The notes under the pieces were generated by a model, which made no database searches, was not told where the DNA came from, and saw only the letters and a program-made list of their open reading frames with translations. The position numbers and the translations under genes were made by a program. A stretch of 28,834 bases of DNA from UBA2922 sp035352555 (GTDB lineage Bacteria > Bacillota > Clostridia > Oscillospirales > Oscillospiraceae): contig DAOPXW010000025.1 in assembly GCA_035352555.1 (NCBI GenBank), positions 1-28,834 on the forward strand, read 5' to 3'. Positions 22,453-28,834 of the stretch are shown one piece after another. How positions within the stretch are numbered: the stretch's first letter is position 1; each line of letters begins with the position of its first letter.

Positions 22453-23856
22453 GTGAGCAGAGCCAGCAGATTCATCAAATCCTCAGCAATCTATTTTGTC
22501 GGCAATATTCTGACCAAACTCATATCCTTTTTCCTGCTGCCGCTGTATACGGCGAAGATCAGCACGGCAGATATGGGCTATTACAATACCTCCGTCAACT
22601 ACCTGAACATTCTCATCCCCGTGGTGTGCCTGGAGATCTGGTCGGCCATCATGCGGTATATGTACGACTATACCGAGACGGAGAGCCGCTACAACTCCGT
22701 GTACAACGGTCTCGCCATCTTCGGCGGGTCGCTGGTTGTGTATACCGCCATCTTCGTGTGCCTGCAGGCGTTTGCCAGCATCCAGTGCCTGTGGCTGATC
22801 TATCTGTACGGCCTGTTCACCATGCTGCAGAACGTCTATACCTATTCCACCCGGGGTCTGGGCCACAACACCACCTTCGCGGTATCCGGGCTGGTGGGCA
22901 GTCTGGTGAACTGCCTGTCCAACATTTTTATGATCCTGGTGCTGCACATGACGCTGACGTCGCTGTACATCGCCATGATCCTGGGCCTGTTCACCCAGTG
23001 CGCCATCATGGAGTCCAAGGTAAAGCTCATCGGCCATGCCAAGGGCTTTCATGTGGACGGCGGCAAGGTAAAGAGCATGATGAAATTTGCTCTGCCGCTG
23101 GCGCTGAACTCCGCCTGCTTCTGGTTTTTGTCCGGCTACAATACCGTGGCCGTGACCAATACGCTGGGGCTGGAGGCCAACGGCATCTACGCCGTGGCCG
23201 GGAAATTCACCACCGCGCTGAGCCTGGTGTCCACCTGCTTCACGCTGGCCTGGCAGGAGCTGGTGTTCTCCATGGGCAACGAGAAGGAGGACAAATCCGC
23301 CTTCTATACCAAGGCGTCCAATTATTACATCAAGTTCCTCTACGCGGGGCTGCTGGCGCTGGTGCCTTTTGTGAAGCTGATCTTTCCCTTTATGATCGGC
23401 AAAGCCTACGCCGCCTCCTTCCCGCTGGTGCCGCTGTACCTGTTTGCCACGGTGGCCAGCATCTACAGCAATTTCCTGGGCAATATCTTCTCCGCGGAAA
23501 AGCACACGCGCATCGTGTTCTACTCCACGCTGGCCGCCGCCGCGGTCAACGTGGCGCTGTTCCACCTGCTCATCCACCGGATAGGCACGCAGGCGGCCAA
23601 CATCGCGCTGCTGGCGGGCTTTTTGGTGAATATCGTCATGCGCATCGTCATCCTGCGCAAATCCGTCGCCGTCAAGCTGGACTACACGGTTATCATCGGC
23701 GGCACCGTGCTGTTCGCGGCGGCCTTCTATGTGTACTCCACCATGGGCATGGCGGCCAACGCCGTGTGCCTGGCCGCGGTGTGCGCGCTGTCCCTGTACG
23801 TTCTGCGCGATCTGCTGAAAAAACTCGGCGCCGCCGTCCATCGCAGGACGGCGTGA
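22453..23856 (+). CDS. Wzx-like oligosaccharide flippase (polysaccharide biosynthesis protein)
   Basis: The 467-residue protein has about 12-14 membrane helices and opens with the family's SSAIYFVGNILTKLISFFLLPLYT-type start (residues 10-33), typical of Wzx/PST transporters in the MOP superfamily. It is expected to flip lipid-linked repeat units from the cytoplasmic to the outer face. It differs from the SpoVB-like protein at 6.3 kb, which belongs to a different subgroup. The GTG at 22453 is 4 nt after the LicD stop, with GAGGG upstream; no better ATG lies nearby. Its position between LicD and TagD, and the polymerase-like gene upstream, indicates one export pathway for a phospho-decorated glycan. 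Confidence 0.85.
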   Translation: MSRASRFIKSSAIYFVGNILTKLISFFLLPLYTAKISTADMGYYNTSVNYLNILIPVVCLEIWSAIMRYMYDYTETESRYNSVYNGLAIFGGSLVVYTAIFVCLQAFASIQCLWLIYLYGLFTMLQNVYTYSTRGLGHNTTFAVSGLVGSLVNCLSNIFMILVLHMTLTSLYIAMILGLFTQCAIMESKVKLIGHAKGFHVDGGKVKSMMKFALPLALNSACFWFLSGYNTVAVTNTLGLEANGIYAVAGKFTTALSLVSTCFTLAWQELVFSMGNEKEDKSAFYTKASNYYIKFLYAGLLALVPFVKLIFPFMIGKAYAASFPLVPLYLFATVASIYSNFLGNIFSAEKHTRIVFYSTLAAAAVNVALFHLLIHRIGTQAANIALLAGFLVNIVMRIVILRKSVAVKLDYTVIIGGTVLFAAAFYVYSTMGMAANAVCLAAVCALSLYVLRDLLKKLGAAVHRRTA

Positions 23857-23883
23857 CATCATACGATAAGGAGCGACTGTAAA

Positions 23884-24282
23884 ATGAGACGGGTCATCAC
23901 TTACGGCACCTTCGATCTGCTGCACTACGGCCACATCAACCTGCTCAAGCGGGCAAAGCAGCAGGGCGATTATCTCATCGTGGCGCTGTCCACGGATGAG
24001 TTCAACTGGAACAGCAAGCATAAAAAGAGCTATTTTTCCTACGCCACCCGCAAGGAGATGCTGGAGGCCATCCGCTATGTGGACATGGTCATCCCCGAGG
24101 AGAACTGGGAACAAAAGTCCACGGACATCGACAAGTACGATGTGGACGTGTTCGTCATGGGCGACGACTGGGAGGGCAAATTCGACTTTCTCAGGGACAA
24201 GTGCGAGGTGGTCTATCTGCCCCGGACACCGGAAATCTCCACCACCAAAATCAAAGACGATCTCAACGGCAGCCGGGTTTAA
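23884..24282 (+). CDS. tagD: Glycerol-3-phosphate cytidylyltransferase (TagD-like)
   Basis: The 132-residue protein has the nucleotidyltransferase HxGH motif HYGH at 14-17 within GTFDLLHYGHINLLKRAK and the closing RTPEISTTKIK (residues 113-123), both hallmarks of TagD/GCT; length matches B. subtilis TagD (129). It makes CDP-glycerol from CTP and sn-glycerol-3-phosphate, the donor for teichoic acid backbones and phosphoglycerol decoration. Related families make CDP-ethanolamine or CDP-ribitol, but the RTPEISTT block favours glycerol. No TagB/TagF glycerophosphotransferase is present in this window, so the LicD protein two genes upstream is a candidate user of the product. AAGGAG lies about 10 nt upstream of the ATG. 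The gene's last codons overlap a terminator hairpin. Confidence 0.88.
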   Translation: MRRVITYGTFDLLHYGHINLLKRAKQQGDYLIVALSTDEFNWNSKHKKSYFSYATRKEMLEAIRYVDMVIPEENWEQKSTDIDKYDVDVFVMGDDWEGKFDFLRDKCEVVYLPRTPEISTTKIKDDLNGSRV

Positions 24283-24300
24283 CACACTCGGCTGTTTTTT
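24270..24300 (+). terminator. Probable terminator after tagD
   Basis: CAGCCG (24270-24275) and CGGCTG (24289-24294) form a 6-bp stem with a 13-nt loop, followed by six Ts (24295-24300). The stem overlaps the tagD end. Confidence 0.6.
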
Positions 24301-24318
24301 GAAAGGAGGGGCCCAAAC

Positions 24319-25476
24319 ATGACAGACAAGCTCTATTATCAGGACAGCCACCTGGCCGAATTTCAGGCCGCGGTCCTGTCCTGCGCGCCGTCGGGGGAGG
24401 GGTGCTGGGCCGTCACCCTGGACCGCACCGCCTTTTTTCCTGAGGGCGGCGGCCAGAGCGCCGACACCGGTTTCATCGGGGCAACCGCCGTGACGGATGT
24501 GCGGGAAAAGGACGGGGAGATCGTCCACTATGCCGCCGGGCCGCTGACAAAGGGGGAGACCTGCCCCTGCCGCATCGACTGGCCGCAGCGCTTTTCCCGG
24601 ATGCAGAACCATTCCGGGGAGCATATCGTGTCCGGTCTCGTACATAAACTGTACGGTTACGACAACGTGGGCTTTCACATGGGGGAGGCGTGCGTTACCA
24701 TCGACTTCAGCGGCGAGCTGAGCGTGGACGGGCTGGAGCGGGTGGAAAAGCTGGCGAACGAGGCGGTGACCCGGGACCTGCCCGTGTCCGCCGCGTTTCC
24801 CGCGCCGGAGGAGCTGGAGCGGCTGGACTATCGCAGCAAAAAAGAGCTGAGCGGCGACGTGCGCATTGTGGCCATCCCGGGGGTGGACGTGTGCGCCTGC
24901 TGCGCGCCCCATGTGGCCCGCACCGGCGAGATCGGGGCGGTCAAGCTGCTGAGCGCCGTGCGCCACAGGGGAGGCATGCGCATCGACATGGTCTGCGGCG
25001 GGATGGCATACGAGGTCTTCCGCCGGGAGCACGACAGCGTGGCCGCCGTCTCCGCCGCGCTCTCCGCCAGACAGGCGGAGGTCGCACCGGCGGTGGAACG
25101 GATCCTGAGCGAAAACGAGACGCTGAAAGCCAAAAACGGAGAGCTGGCCCGCGCGCTGGTGGCGGCGCGGCTGGCCGCCCTGCCAAAGCAGTGCGATAAC
25201 CTCTGCCTGTTTGACGATGTACTGCCCGAGCCCGCCCTGCGGGACTGGGTGAACGGCGCGGCGGAAAGATGCGCAGGACTGGCCGCCGCTTTCTCCGGCG
25301 GCAGCGGCGGCTGGCGGTATATTATCGGCAGCGGACACGTCGATCTGATGGCCGCGGCGGCGGAAATCAACGCCGGCATCGGCGGCCGCGGCGGCGGCAG
25401 TTCCCGGATGATTCAGGGCAGCGCGACAAAATCCAAAGAGGAAATACAAAAATTTTTAAGCAGCTTATATATTTAG
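24319..25476 (+). CDS. AlaX-type alanyl-tRNA editing protein with DHHA1 domain
   Basis: The 385-residue protein lacks the aminoacylation part of AlaRS but keeps the editing part: FFPEGGGQ at 39-46, the zinc-site His98 and His102 in NHSGEH and Cys194 and His198 in CCAPH. A C-terminal DHHA1 (C-Ala) domain follows with GIGGRGGGSS and MIQGS. This corresponds to AlaX-L-type enzymes that hydrolyse mischarged Ser- or Gly-tRNA(Ala) in the cytoplasm. The glycine-rich motif and length fit AlaX-L well. The ATG at 24319 has AAAGGAGG 8 nt upstream. It lies between the surface-glycan cluster and the dehydratase operon. No own promoter is evident; it may depend on read-through past the tagD hairpin. Confidence 0.9.
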   Translation: MTDKLYYQDSHLAEFQAAVLSCAPSGEGCWAVTLDRTAFFPEGGGQSADTGFIGATAVTDVREKDGEIVHYAAGPLTKGETCPCRIDWPQRFSRMQNHSGEHIVSGLVHKLYGYDNVGFHMGEACVTIDFSGELSVDGLERVEKLANEAVTRDLPVSAAFPAPEELERLDYRSKKELSGDVRIVAIPGVDVCACCAPHVARTGEIGAVKLLSAVRHRGGMRIDMVCGGMAYEVFRREHDSVAAVSAALSARQAEVAPAVERILSENETLKAKNGELARALVAARLAALPKQCDNLCLFDDVLPEPALRDWVNGAAERCAGLAAAFSGGSGGWRYIIGSGHVDLMAAAAEINAGIGGRGGGSSRMIQGSATKSKEEIQKFLSSLYI

Positions 25477-25497
25477 ACAAATCGGCAAAATTGTATA

Positions 25498-25529
25498 GTG
25501 AAAAAACTCACAAATTTTGCATTTTTCAC
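25498..25529. other. Inverted repeat upstream of the dehydratase operon
   Basis: GTGAAAAA (25498-25505) is the reverse complement of TTTTTCAC (25522-25529), 16 nt apart, about 20 bp upstream of the -35 box. It could be an operator or the AlaX-gene end hairpin; no long T-run follows. Confidence 0.4.
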
Positions 25530-25549
25530 AAAAAACGCCCGCGCATGAA

Positions 25550-25578
25550 TTGACAATTATCTGACGTTTTGGTAGAAT
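25550..25578 (+). promoter_or_regulatory. Strong sigma-A promoter of the dehydratase operon
   Basis: A perfect TTGACA (25550-25555) and TAGAAT (25573-25578), spacer 17 nt. The leader of about 75 nt ends with GGGGGG 6-7 nt before the GTG at 25660. Confidence 0.85.
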
Positions 25579-25659
25579 TGAAAAAGTTAACGAGCAAATA
25601 CTGTGTATAACATATCAATTTCATGTGTTTTGCACAAAAAAAGATTTGGGGGGTTATTC

Positions 25660-26847
25660 GTGAAAGATCTCAAGCACCTGATCTACTTCGAGAATCTGCT
25701 TCAGGATGCCAACAATGAGTTGGTACAGAAGGCGAAGGCCGATGGCAAGTATGCTTTGGGCTATACCTGCTATTTCATGCCCGAAGTGCTTCTCGACCTG
25801 CCGGGCTGCTTTTCGGTTCGCCTGAGAGCACCGAACTGCACGTCGCCCGACATCGCAACCTACTACATGACCGCGCGCACCTGCCATTACGGCCGCAGCC
25901 TGTTTGAGCGCGCCCTTGAGGGCGGCTACAACTTCCTCGACGCCCAGATGGCCACCGAGACCTGCACCGTCACCTGCCGCTTTCAGGAGCATCTGCAGAT
26001 GATGAATATTATTCAGAACCCGAAGTTTTTCTGTGAATTTACCGACATCCCCTTCAAACGCAACGAGAACGGCTATGAGCACTATCGCACCCAACTGCAG
26101 GTTCATGTTCTCGACAAGCTGCATGAGAATTTCGGCATCGACACCTCCGACGAGGCCCTGATGAAGGCCATCGAGGAGCACAACGAGGTCTGCCGTCTGA
26201 TCACCGAGATTGGCGCCTACCGCAAGCTCGCCAATCCCACCATCACCGGCTACGAGTTCCAGTGCATCCAGCTGGTATCGCTGGTTTGCCCCAAGTATCT
26301 GATCCTGCCGTATCTGCGGGAGACCGCCAAGGAAATGAAGACCCGCAAGCCGGATTCCAAGCCGACCTGGCGCTGCAAGGTCGTGCTGTATGGTTCCGAG
26401 AACGATGACCCCGAGTTCACCAAGCTCATCGAGAGCTGCGGCGCTCTCGTGGTGGCCGACCGCCACTGCTACGGCTCTCTGCCCGGGAGGGAAGAGATTG
26501 TGGTGGCCGATGGCCAGTCCCCGCTGGACGCCATCACCCGTCACTACCTCGACACCAGCATGTGCCCCCGGTTCATGCCTCAGGATGAGATGCGCAACAG
26601 AAAGCAGCAGCTTGCCGACATCGCCAAAGAATACAAGGCCGACGGTATCATCATCGAGCAGAACAAGTTCTGCGAGTACTGGAGCTACGAGCGCACCATC
26701 GATACCATCATCATGCCCCGCGATTTCGGTATCCCCGTGTGCTCCATCGAGAAGGAATACATTAATGGCGCTTCCGGACAGCTGCGTACCCGGTTCCAGG
26801 CCTTCATCGAGAGCGTCGAGATCAAGAAGATCCAGGAGGGTAAGTGA
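25660..26847 (+). CDS. 2-hydroxyacyl-CoA dehydratase / benzoyl-CoA reductase family subunit (HgdB-like)
   Basis: The 395-residue protein has the size and layout of the HGD-D family's smaller subunit: an N-terminal segment with GYTCYFMPEVLLDLPG (Cys37; family pattern G-x-C-x-x-x-P-E-E-L), Cys-containing stretches at 73-76 (RTCH) and 100-107 (ETCTVTCR), and a later NKFCEYWSYE with Cys338. Three of these cysteines would hold a [4Fe-4S] cluster, as in the relatives. Known members remove water from 2-hydroxyacyl-CoA or reduce benzoyl-CoA using one electron delivered by an ATP-driven activase; the CoA substrate here cannot be assigned. The start is GTG at 25660, with GGGGGG 6-7 nt upstream; a longer frame to 25603 precedes this site. 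TGATG overlap links it to the next gene. Codons are strongly biased, consistent with high expression. Confidence 0.85.
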   Translation: MKDLKHLIYFENLLQDANNELVQKAKADGKYALGYTCYFMPEVLLDLPGCFSVRLRAPNCTSPDIATYYMTARTCHYGRSLFERALEGGYNFLDAQMATETCTVTCRFQEHLQMMNIIQNPKFFCEFTDIPFKRNENGYEHYRTQLQVHVLDKLHENFGIDTSDEALMKAIEEHNEVCRLITEIGAYRKLANPTITGYEFQCIQLVSLVCPKYLILPYLRETAKEMKTRKPDSKPTWRCKVVLYGSENDDPEFTKLIESCGALVVADRHCYGSLPGREEIVVADGQSPLDAITRHYLDTSMCPRFMPQDEMRNRKQQLADIAKEYKADGIIIEQNKFCEYWSYERTIDTIIMPRDFGIPVCSIEKEYINGASGQLRTRFQAFIESVEIKKIQEGK

Positions 26848-28505
26848 TGGAAATGCCTAAATTCAAGATGCCTGACCTCTCCAAAGTCAAAGACATCGAC
26901 TTCAAAAATCTGGACTACATAAAGCTTGCCAAGGATTTCTGGTACGGCAAGCCCCACGGCGAGCGCCGCATCGGCGACCTCTATGAGGAAAAGACCGGCC
27001 TCTACAAGCACCGCGAGTGGCGCGGCGTGAAGGATACCTTCTATTACTTCAACATGATCTGGCTGTACAACTACATACATATGGTATCCGATATCATGAG
27101 GTTCAACGGCCTGGGCGTGTTCGCCAAGGGCCTGTGGCGCTACCGCTGGGTGGGTCAGACCTATCTGCCGGTGCTGCACTGGTTCGACCGCGGCATGGAA
27201 GGTATGCGCGGCGAGGCTCTGAGGGCCTCCGCCTGGCACTATCGCGCCATGGTCTGCGAGACCATCCGCCAGTTCCAGCGGATGTTCGCTGCCGACACCA
27301 AGCTCAACGGCGGCAAGCGCAACGAGCTTTGGTACAAGACCATCGCCCACGACGAGACCGTCGCCGGCGCTATTTTCTATCCCTGGCGCGACGAACTGGA
27401 CGACGTGCCCCTGCAGATGATCCCCTATTTTGTCACCTGCCACGTGAACAGCCACACCGTGCTCAACTACATTGACGCCATGCAGTCCATCGGCCTGCCC
27501 GGCGATCCGTGCCCGATGTGCCAGGCCGAGTCCGGCATCTTCGTGCTGGATGATTACCCCGACTACAGCCCCGTGCTGGTGACCAGCAACGAAGCCTGCG
27601 ACGGTTCTGTCGGCACTTCCATCATCACCGACTGGTTCTGGGATAAGCCGCTGTTCGCCATGCCGCAGCCCATGCAGTTTGACGATCCTCTGGTGCAGAA
27701 GCATTGCCGCAACGAGATCGAGCAGTGCTGGAAGTTCATCGAGGAGCAGCTGGGCGTACCCTACAGCGAGGAGCAGCTGATCAAGTACCAGGAGAGCTTC
27801 AACAAGCTCACCGAGTTCGAGCAGGAGAAGTGGGAAGTCGCTGCCAAGACCGACTTCTACCCCATCAACGGCGTCGCCCAGGCGCTGTACCGCATCTACT
27901 ACTCTCAGGATGGCGACCGTCCCATCTGGCATGAGGTCGATGCCCATGTCCGCAAGATCCTCACCAAATGCGTGGAGAACAAGATCAATCCGTTCCCCGA
28001 GACCCGCCACAGAGTCATCGCCTGGTCCTGCGCGCCGCTGTATTATTCCAACTGGTGCACCTGGGCCTACAACTGCTGGGGCCTGAACTGCATCATCAAC
28101 ATGGACTCCCTGATGTTCGACATCGTCGTGCGCACCGATACCCATGAGCACATGATGGAGGACTTCACCATCTACAACGAGTGGGCACCCATGCGCCGTA
28201 TGGCCGTCGGCGGCTACAAGCACATCTTCGAGCTGTGGGAAAACAAAGAGCGCTTCAACTGCGACATGGTCATGATGTACGACCAGGTGCAGTGCAAGGG
28301 CATGGACGGCGTCCACGGTATGTTTGAGGACGAGTTCCGCAACAGAAACATCCACGCCATCTGGATGCCTCACGCGCTGCCCGACAAGCGCACGGTTTCC
28401 CGCGAAGAGATTCGCCGTCTGATCAACGACTATATGACCACCGTCATGCACGAAGAACCTCTGGATCCGTCGCTGCTGGACTTCGACGATTCCATGAGCT
28501 GGTAA
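26847..28505 (+). CDS. Large 2-hydroxyacyl-CoA dehydratase / benzoyl-CoA reductase family subunit with N-terminal extension
   Basis: The 552-residue protein is larger than HgdA (about 480) or BcrB/BcrC (about 380-440). The HGD-D core occupies roughly residues 150-535, with candidate cluster ligands Cys222 and Cys225 in DPCPMC, Cys251 in EACDGS, and Cys483 in VQCKG. The first ~130 residues are an extension: a charged N terminus followed by an aromatic stretch at 60-115 (DTFYYFNMIWLYNYIHM..., WRYRWVGQTYLPVLHWF). This is not a clean membrane helix but could bind a membrane, a partner or the substrate. The start ATG at 26847 overlaps the upstream stop and has GGAGG 7 nt upstream; ATG at 26853 is an alternative. 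It should form the catalytic heterodimer with the upstream protein. Substrate unknown. Confidence 0.82.
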   Translation: MEMPKFKMPDLSKVKDIDFKNLDYIKLAKDFWYGKPHGERRIGDLYEEKTGLYKHREWRGVKDTFYYFNMIWLYNYIHMVSDIMRFNGLGVFAKGLWRYRWVGQTYLPVLHWFDRGMEGMRGEALRASAWHYRAMVCETIRQFQRMFAADTKLNGGKRNELWYKTIAHDETVAGAIFYPWRDELDDVPLQMIPYFVTCHVNSHTVLNYIDAMQSIGLPGDPCPMCQAESGIFVLDDYPDYSPVLVTSNEACDGSVGTSIITDWFWDKPLFAMPQPMQFDDPLVQKHCRNEIEQCWKFIEEQLGVPYSEEQLIKYQESFNKLTEFEQEKWEVAAKTDFYPINGVAQALYRIYYSQDGDRPIWHEVDAHVRKILTKCVENKINPFPETRHRVIAWSCAPLYYSNWCTWAYNCWGLNCIINMDSLMFDIVVRTDTHEHMMEDFTIYNEWAPMRRMAVGGYKHIFELWENKERFNCDMVMMYDQVQCKGMDGVHGMFEDEFRNRNIHAIWMPHALPDKRTVSREEIRRLINDYMTTVMHEEPLDPSLLDFDDSMSW

Positions 28506-28521
28506 TAGGGAGGAAACTGAT

Positions 28522-28740
28522 ATGTGCAAATTCGGCAAGTTTTTGAAGAAATTCCTTCATCTTGCAGTGGGCCTCTACGCACTGCTGTTCGCCGTCTTCT
28601 ATTTTGATCTTGACGGCAAGCTCCTGTTCTACGTGGTGGAGCCCTTCCTCTGCAAGCACTACGACGATATGCCCCGCAAGGATGTGCTGAAGACCGAGTA
28701 CAGCATGGATAAGTTCCCCAAGTACGAGTACGGCAAATAA
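28522..28740 (+). CDS. Small single-span membrane protein in the dehydratase operon
   Basis: I do not recognise this 72-residue protein. A basic N terminus (MCKFGKFLKK) is followed by a hydrophobic segment of about 18 residues (LHLAVGLYALLFAVFYF, about 12-29), then a second weakly hydrophobic patch (LLFYVVEPFL, about 34-43) and a charged, Tyr/Lys-rich tail. Cys2 and Cys44 are the only cysteines. The positive-inside rule predicts a cytoplasmic N terminus and an outer C terminus, unless the second patch turns back. The ATG at 28522 has GGAGG 8 nt upstream and lies 16 nt after the dehydratase stop, so it is clearly co-transcribed. The gene is followed within 40 nt by the activase start. It may anchor the enzyme complex; the function is unknown. 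Confidence 0.75.
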   Translation: MCKFGKFLKKFLHLAVGLYALLFAVFYFDLDGKLLFYVVEPFLCKHYDDMPRKDVLKTEYSMDKFPKYEYGK

Positions 28741-28779
28741 TTCTTTACCTTAGCTAAAATATTAGGAGGATAATCACAA

Positions 28780-28834
28780 ATGAAATACTTTGGCGGCTGC
28801 GACGTAGGATCCACCTACACCAAGGCAGTAATTC
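28780..28834 (+). CDS. ASKHA ATPase activator of dehydratase/reductase, 5' end only
   Basis: Only 18 codons are inside the window. They read MKYFGGCDVGSTYTKAVI, matching the N-terminal phosphate-1 loop of the BadF/BadG/BcrA/BcrD/HgdC activase family (G-x-D-x-G-S-T-x-T-K). These iron-sulfur ATPases pass high-energy single electrons to the paired dehydratase or reductase in the two preceding genes. AGGAGGA lies about 9 nt upstream of the ATG. The gene is cut by the window end, so whether it is a single-activase (HgdC) or paired (BcrA/D) type cannot be seen. Confidence 0.85.
   Translation, partial: MKYFGGCDVGSTYTKAVI

Noticed and set aside
22483..25449. A 988-codon open frame on the minus strand
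   Set aside because: It spans the antisense of four well-supported plus-strand genes, has His/Gln/Gly-rich composition typical of GC-rich shadow frames, and no family motif.
26685..28538. A 617-codon minus-strand frame opposite the dehydratase large subunit
   Set aside because: Shadow frame; the plus strand has recognised family motifs, promoter and ribosome binding sites.
1..28834. CRISPR arrays, tRNA or rRNA genes, insertion sequences, prophage or att sites
   Set aside because: I looked for spaced direct repeats, cloverleaf-like segments, transposase or integrase motifs and terminal repeats and saw none.

Overview
The window reads as chromosomal DNA of a GC-rich Firmicute of the class Clostridia, probably an Oscillospirales (Oscillospiraceae-like) gut anaerobe. 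Support: the gene order spoVB-like flippase / mazG / HU / rqcP, sporulation-type D-Ala-D-Ala carboxypeptidase, clear GGAGG-type ribosome binding sites, frequent GTG/TTG starts, and an oxygen-sensitive 2-hydroxyacyl-CoA dehydratase-type enzyme at the right end. The affiliation is inferred. A 100-N run inside serC marks an assembly gap, so this is a draft or metagenome contig.

Layout. 1-2.1 kb (minus): an O-antigen-ligase-like membrane protein overlapped by a DUF364 protein. 2.1-3.7 kb (plus): TatD nuclease and a CX5R phosphatase, ending in a long perfect two-way terminator shared with a convergent orphan histidine kinase. 5.1-6.1 kb: GAPDH. 6.3-9.2 kb: spoVB-like/mazG/hup/rqcP operon. 9.2-12.3 kb (minus): small P-loop protein, glucose-6-phosphate isomerase, DacF-type carboxypeptidase. 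12.7-14.1 kb: AI-2E-family permease. 14.1-16.5 kb: divergent cysteine desulfurase and MtaB tRNA methylthiotransferase. 16.6-18.7 kb: serC-serA. 18.8-24.3 kb: a surface-glycan cluster (polymerase-glycosyltransferase fusion, LicD, flippase, TagD-like cytidylyltransferase). 24.3-25.5 kb: AlaX-type editing protein. 25.7 kb to the end: a 2-hydroxyacyl-CoA dehydratase/benzoyl-CoA reductase-like operon (two subunits, a small membrane protein, and the start of the ASKHA activase).

Most of the window is housekeeping. The parts most likely to hold something undescribed are the right-end operon, where an oversized subunit with an aromatic-rich N-terminal extension sits next to a single-span membrane microprotein and the activase, and the glycan cluster, where a Wzy/ligase-like membrane domain is fused to a GT4-like glycosyltransferase and LicD is paired with a CDP-glycerol-forming enzyme. 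At the DNA level there are several compact regulatory layouts: a possible leaderless transcript, a promoter inside the opposite gene, a promoter nested in a terminator, and a 27-bp-arm terminator containing both stop codons.

All promoter and terminator calls come from reading the sequence by eye. Functions are assigned by recognising family motifs; no search was run.
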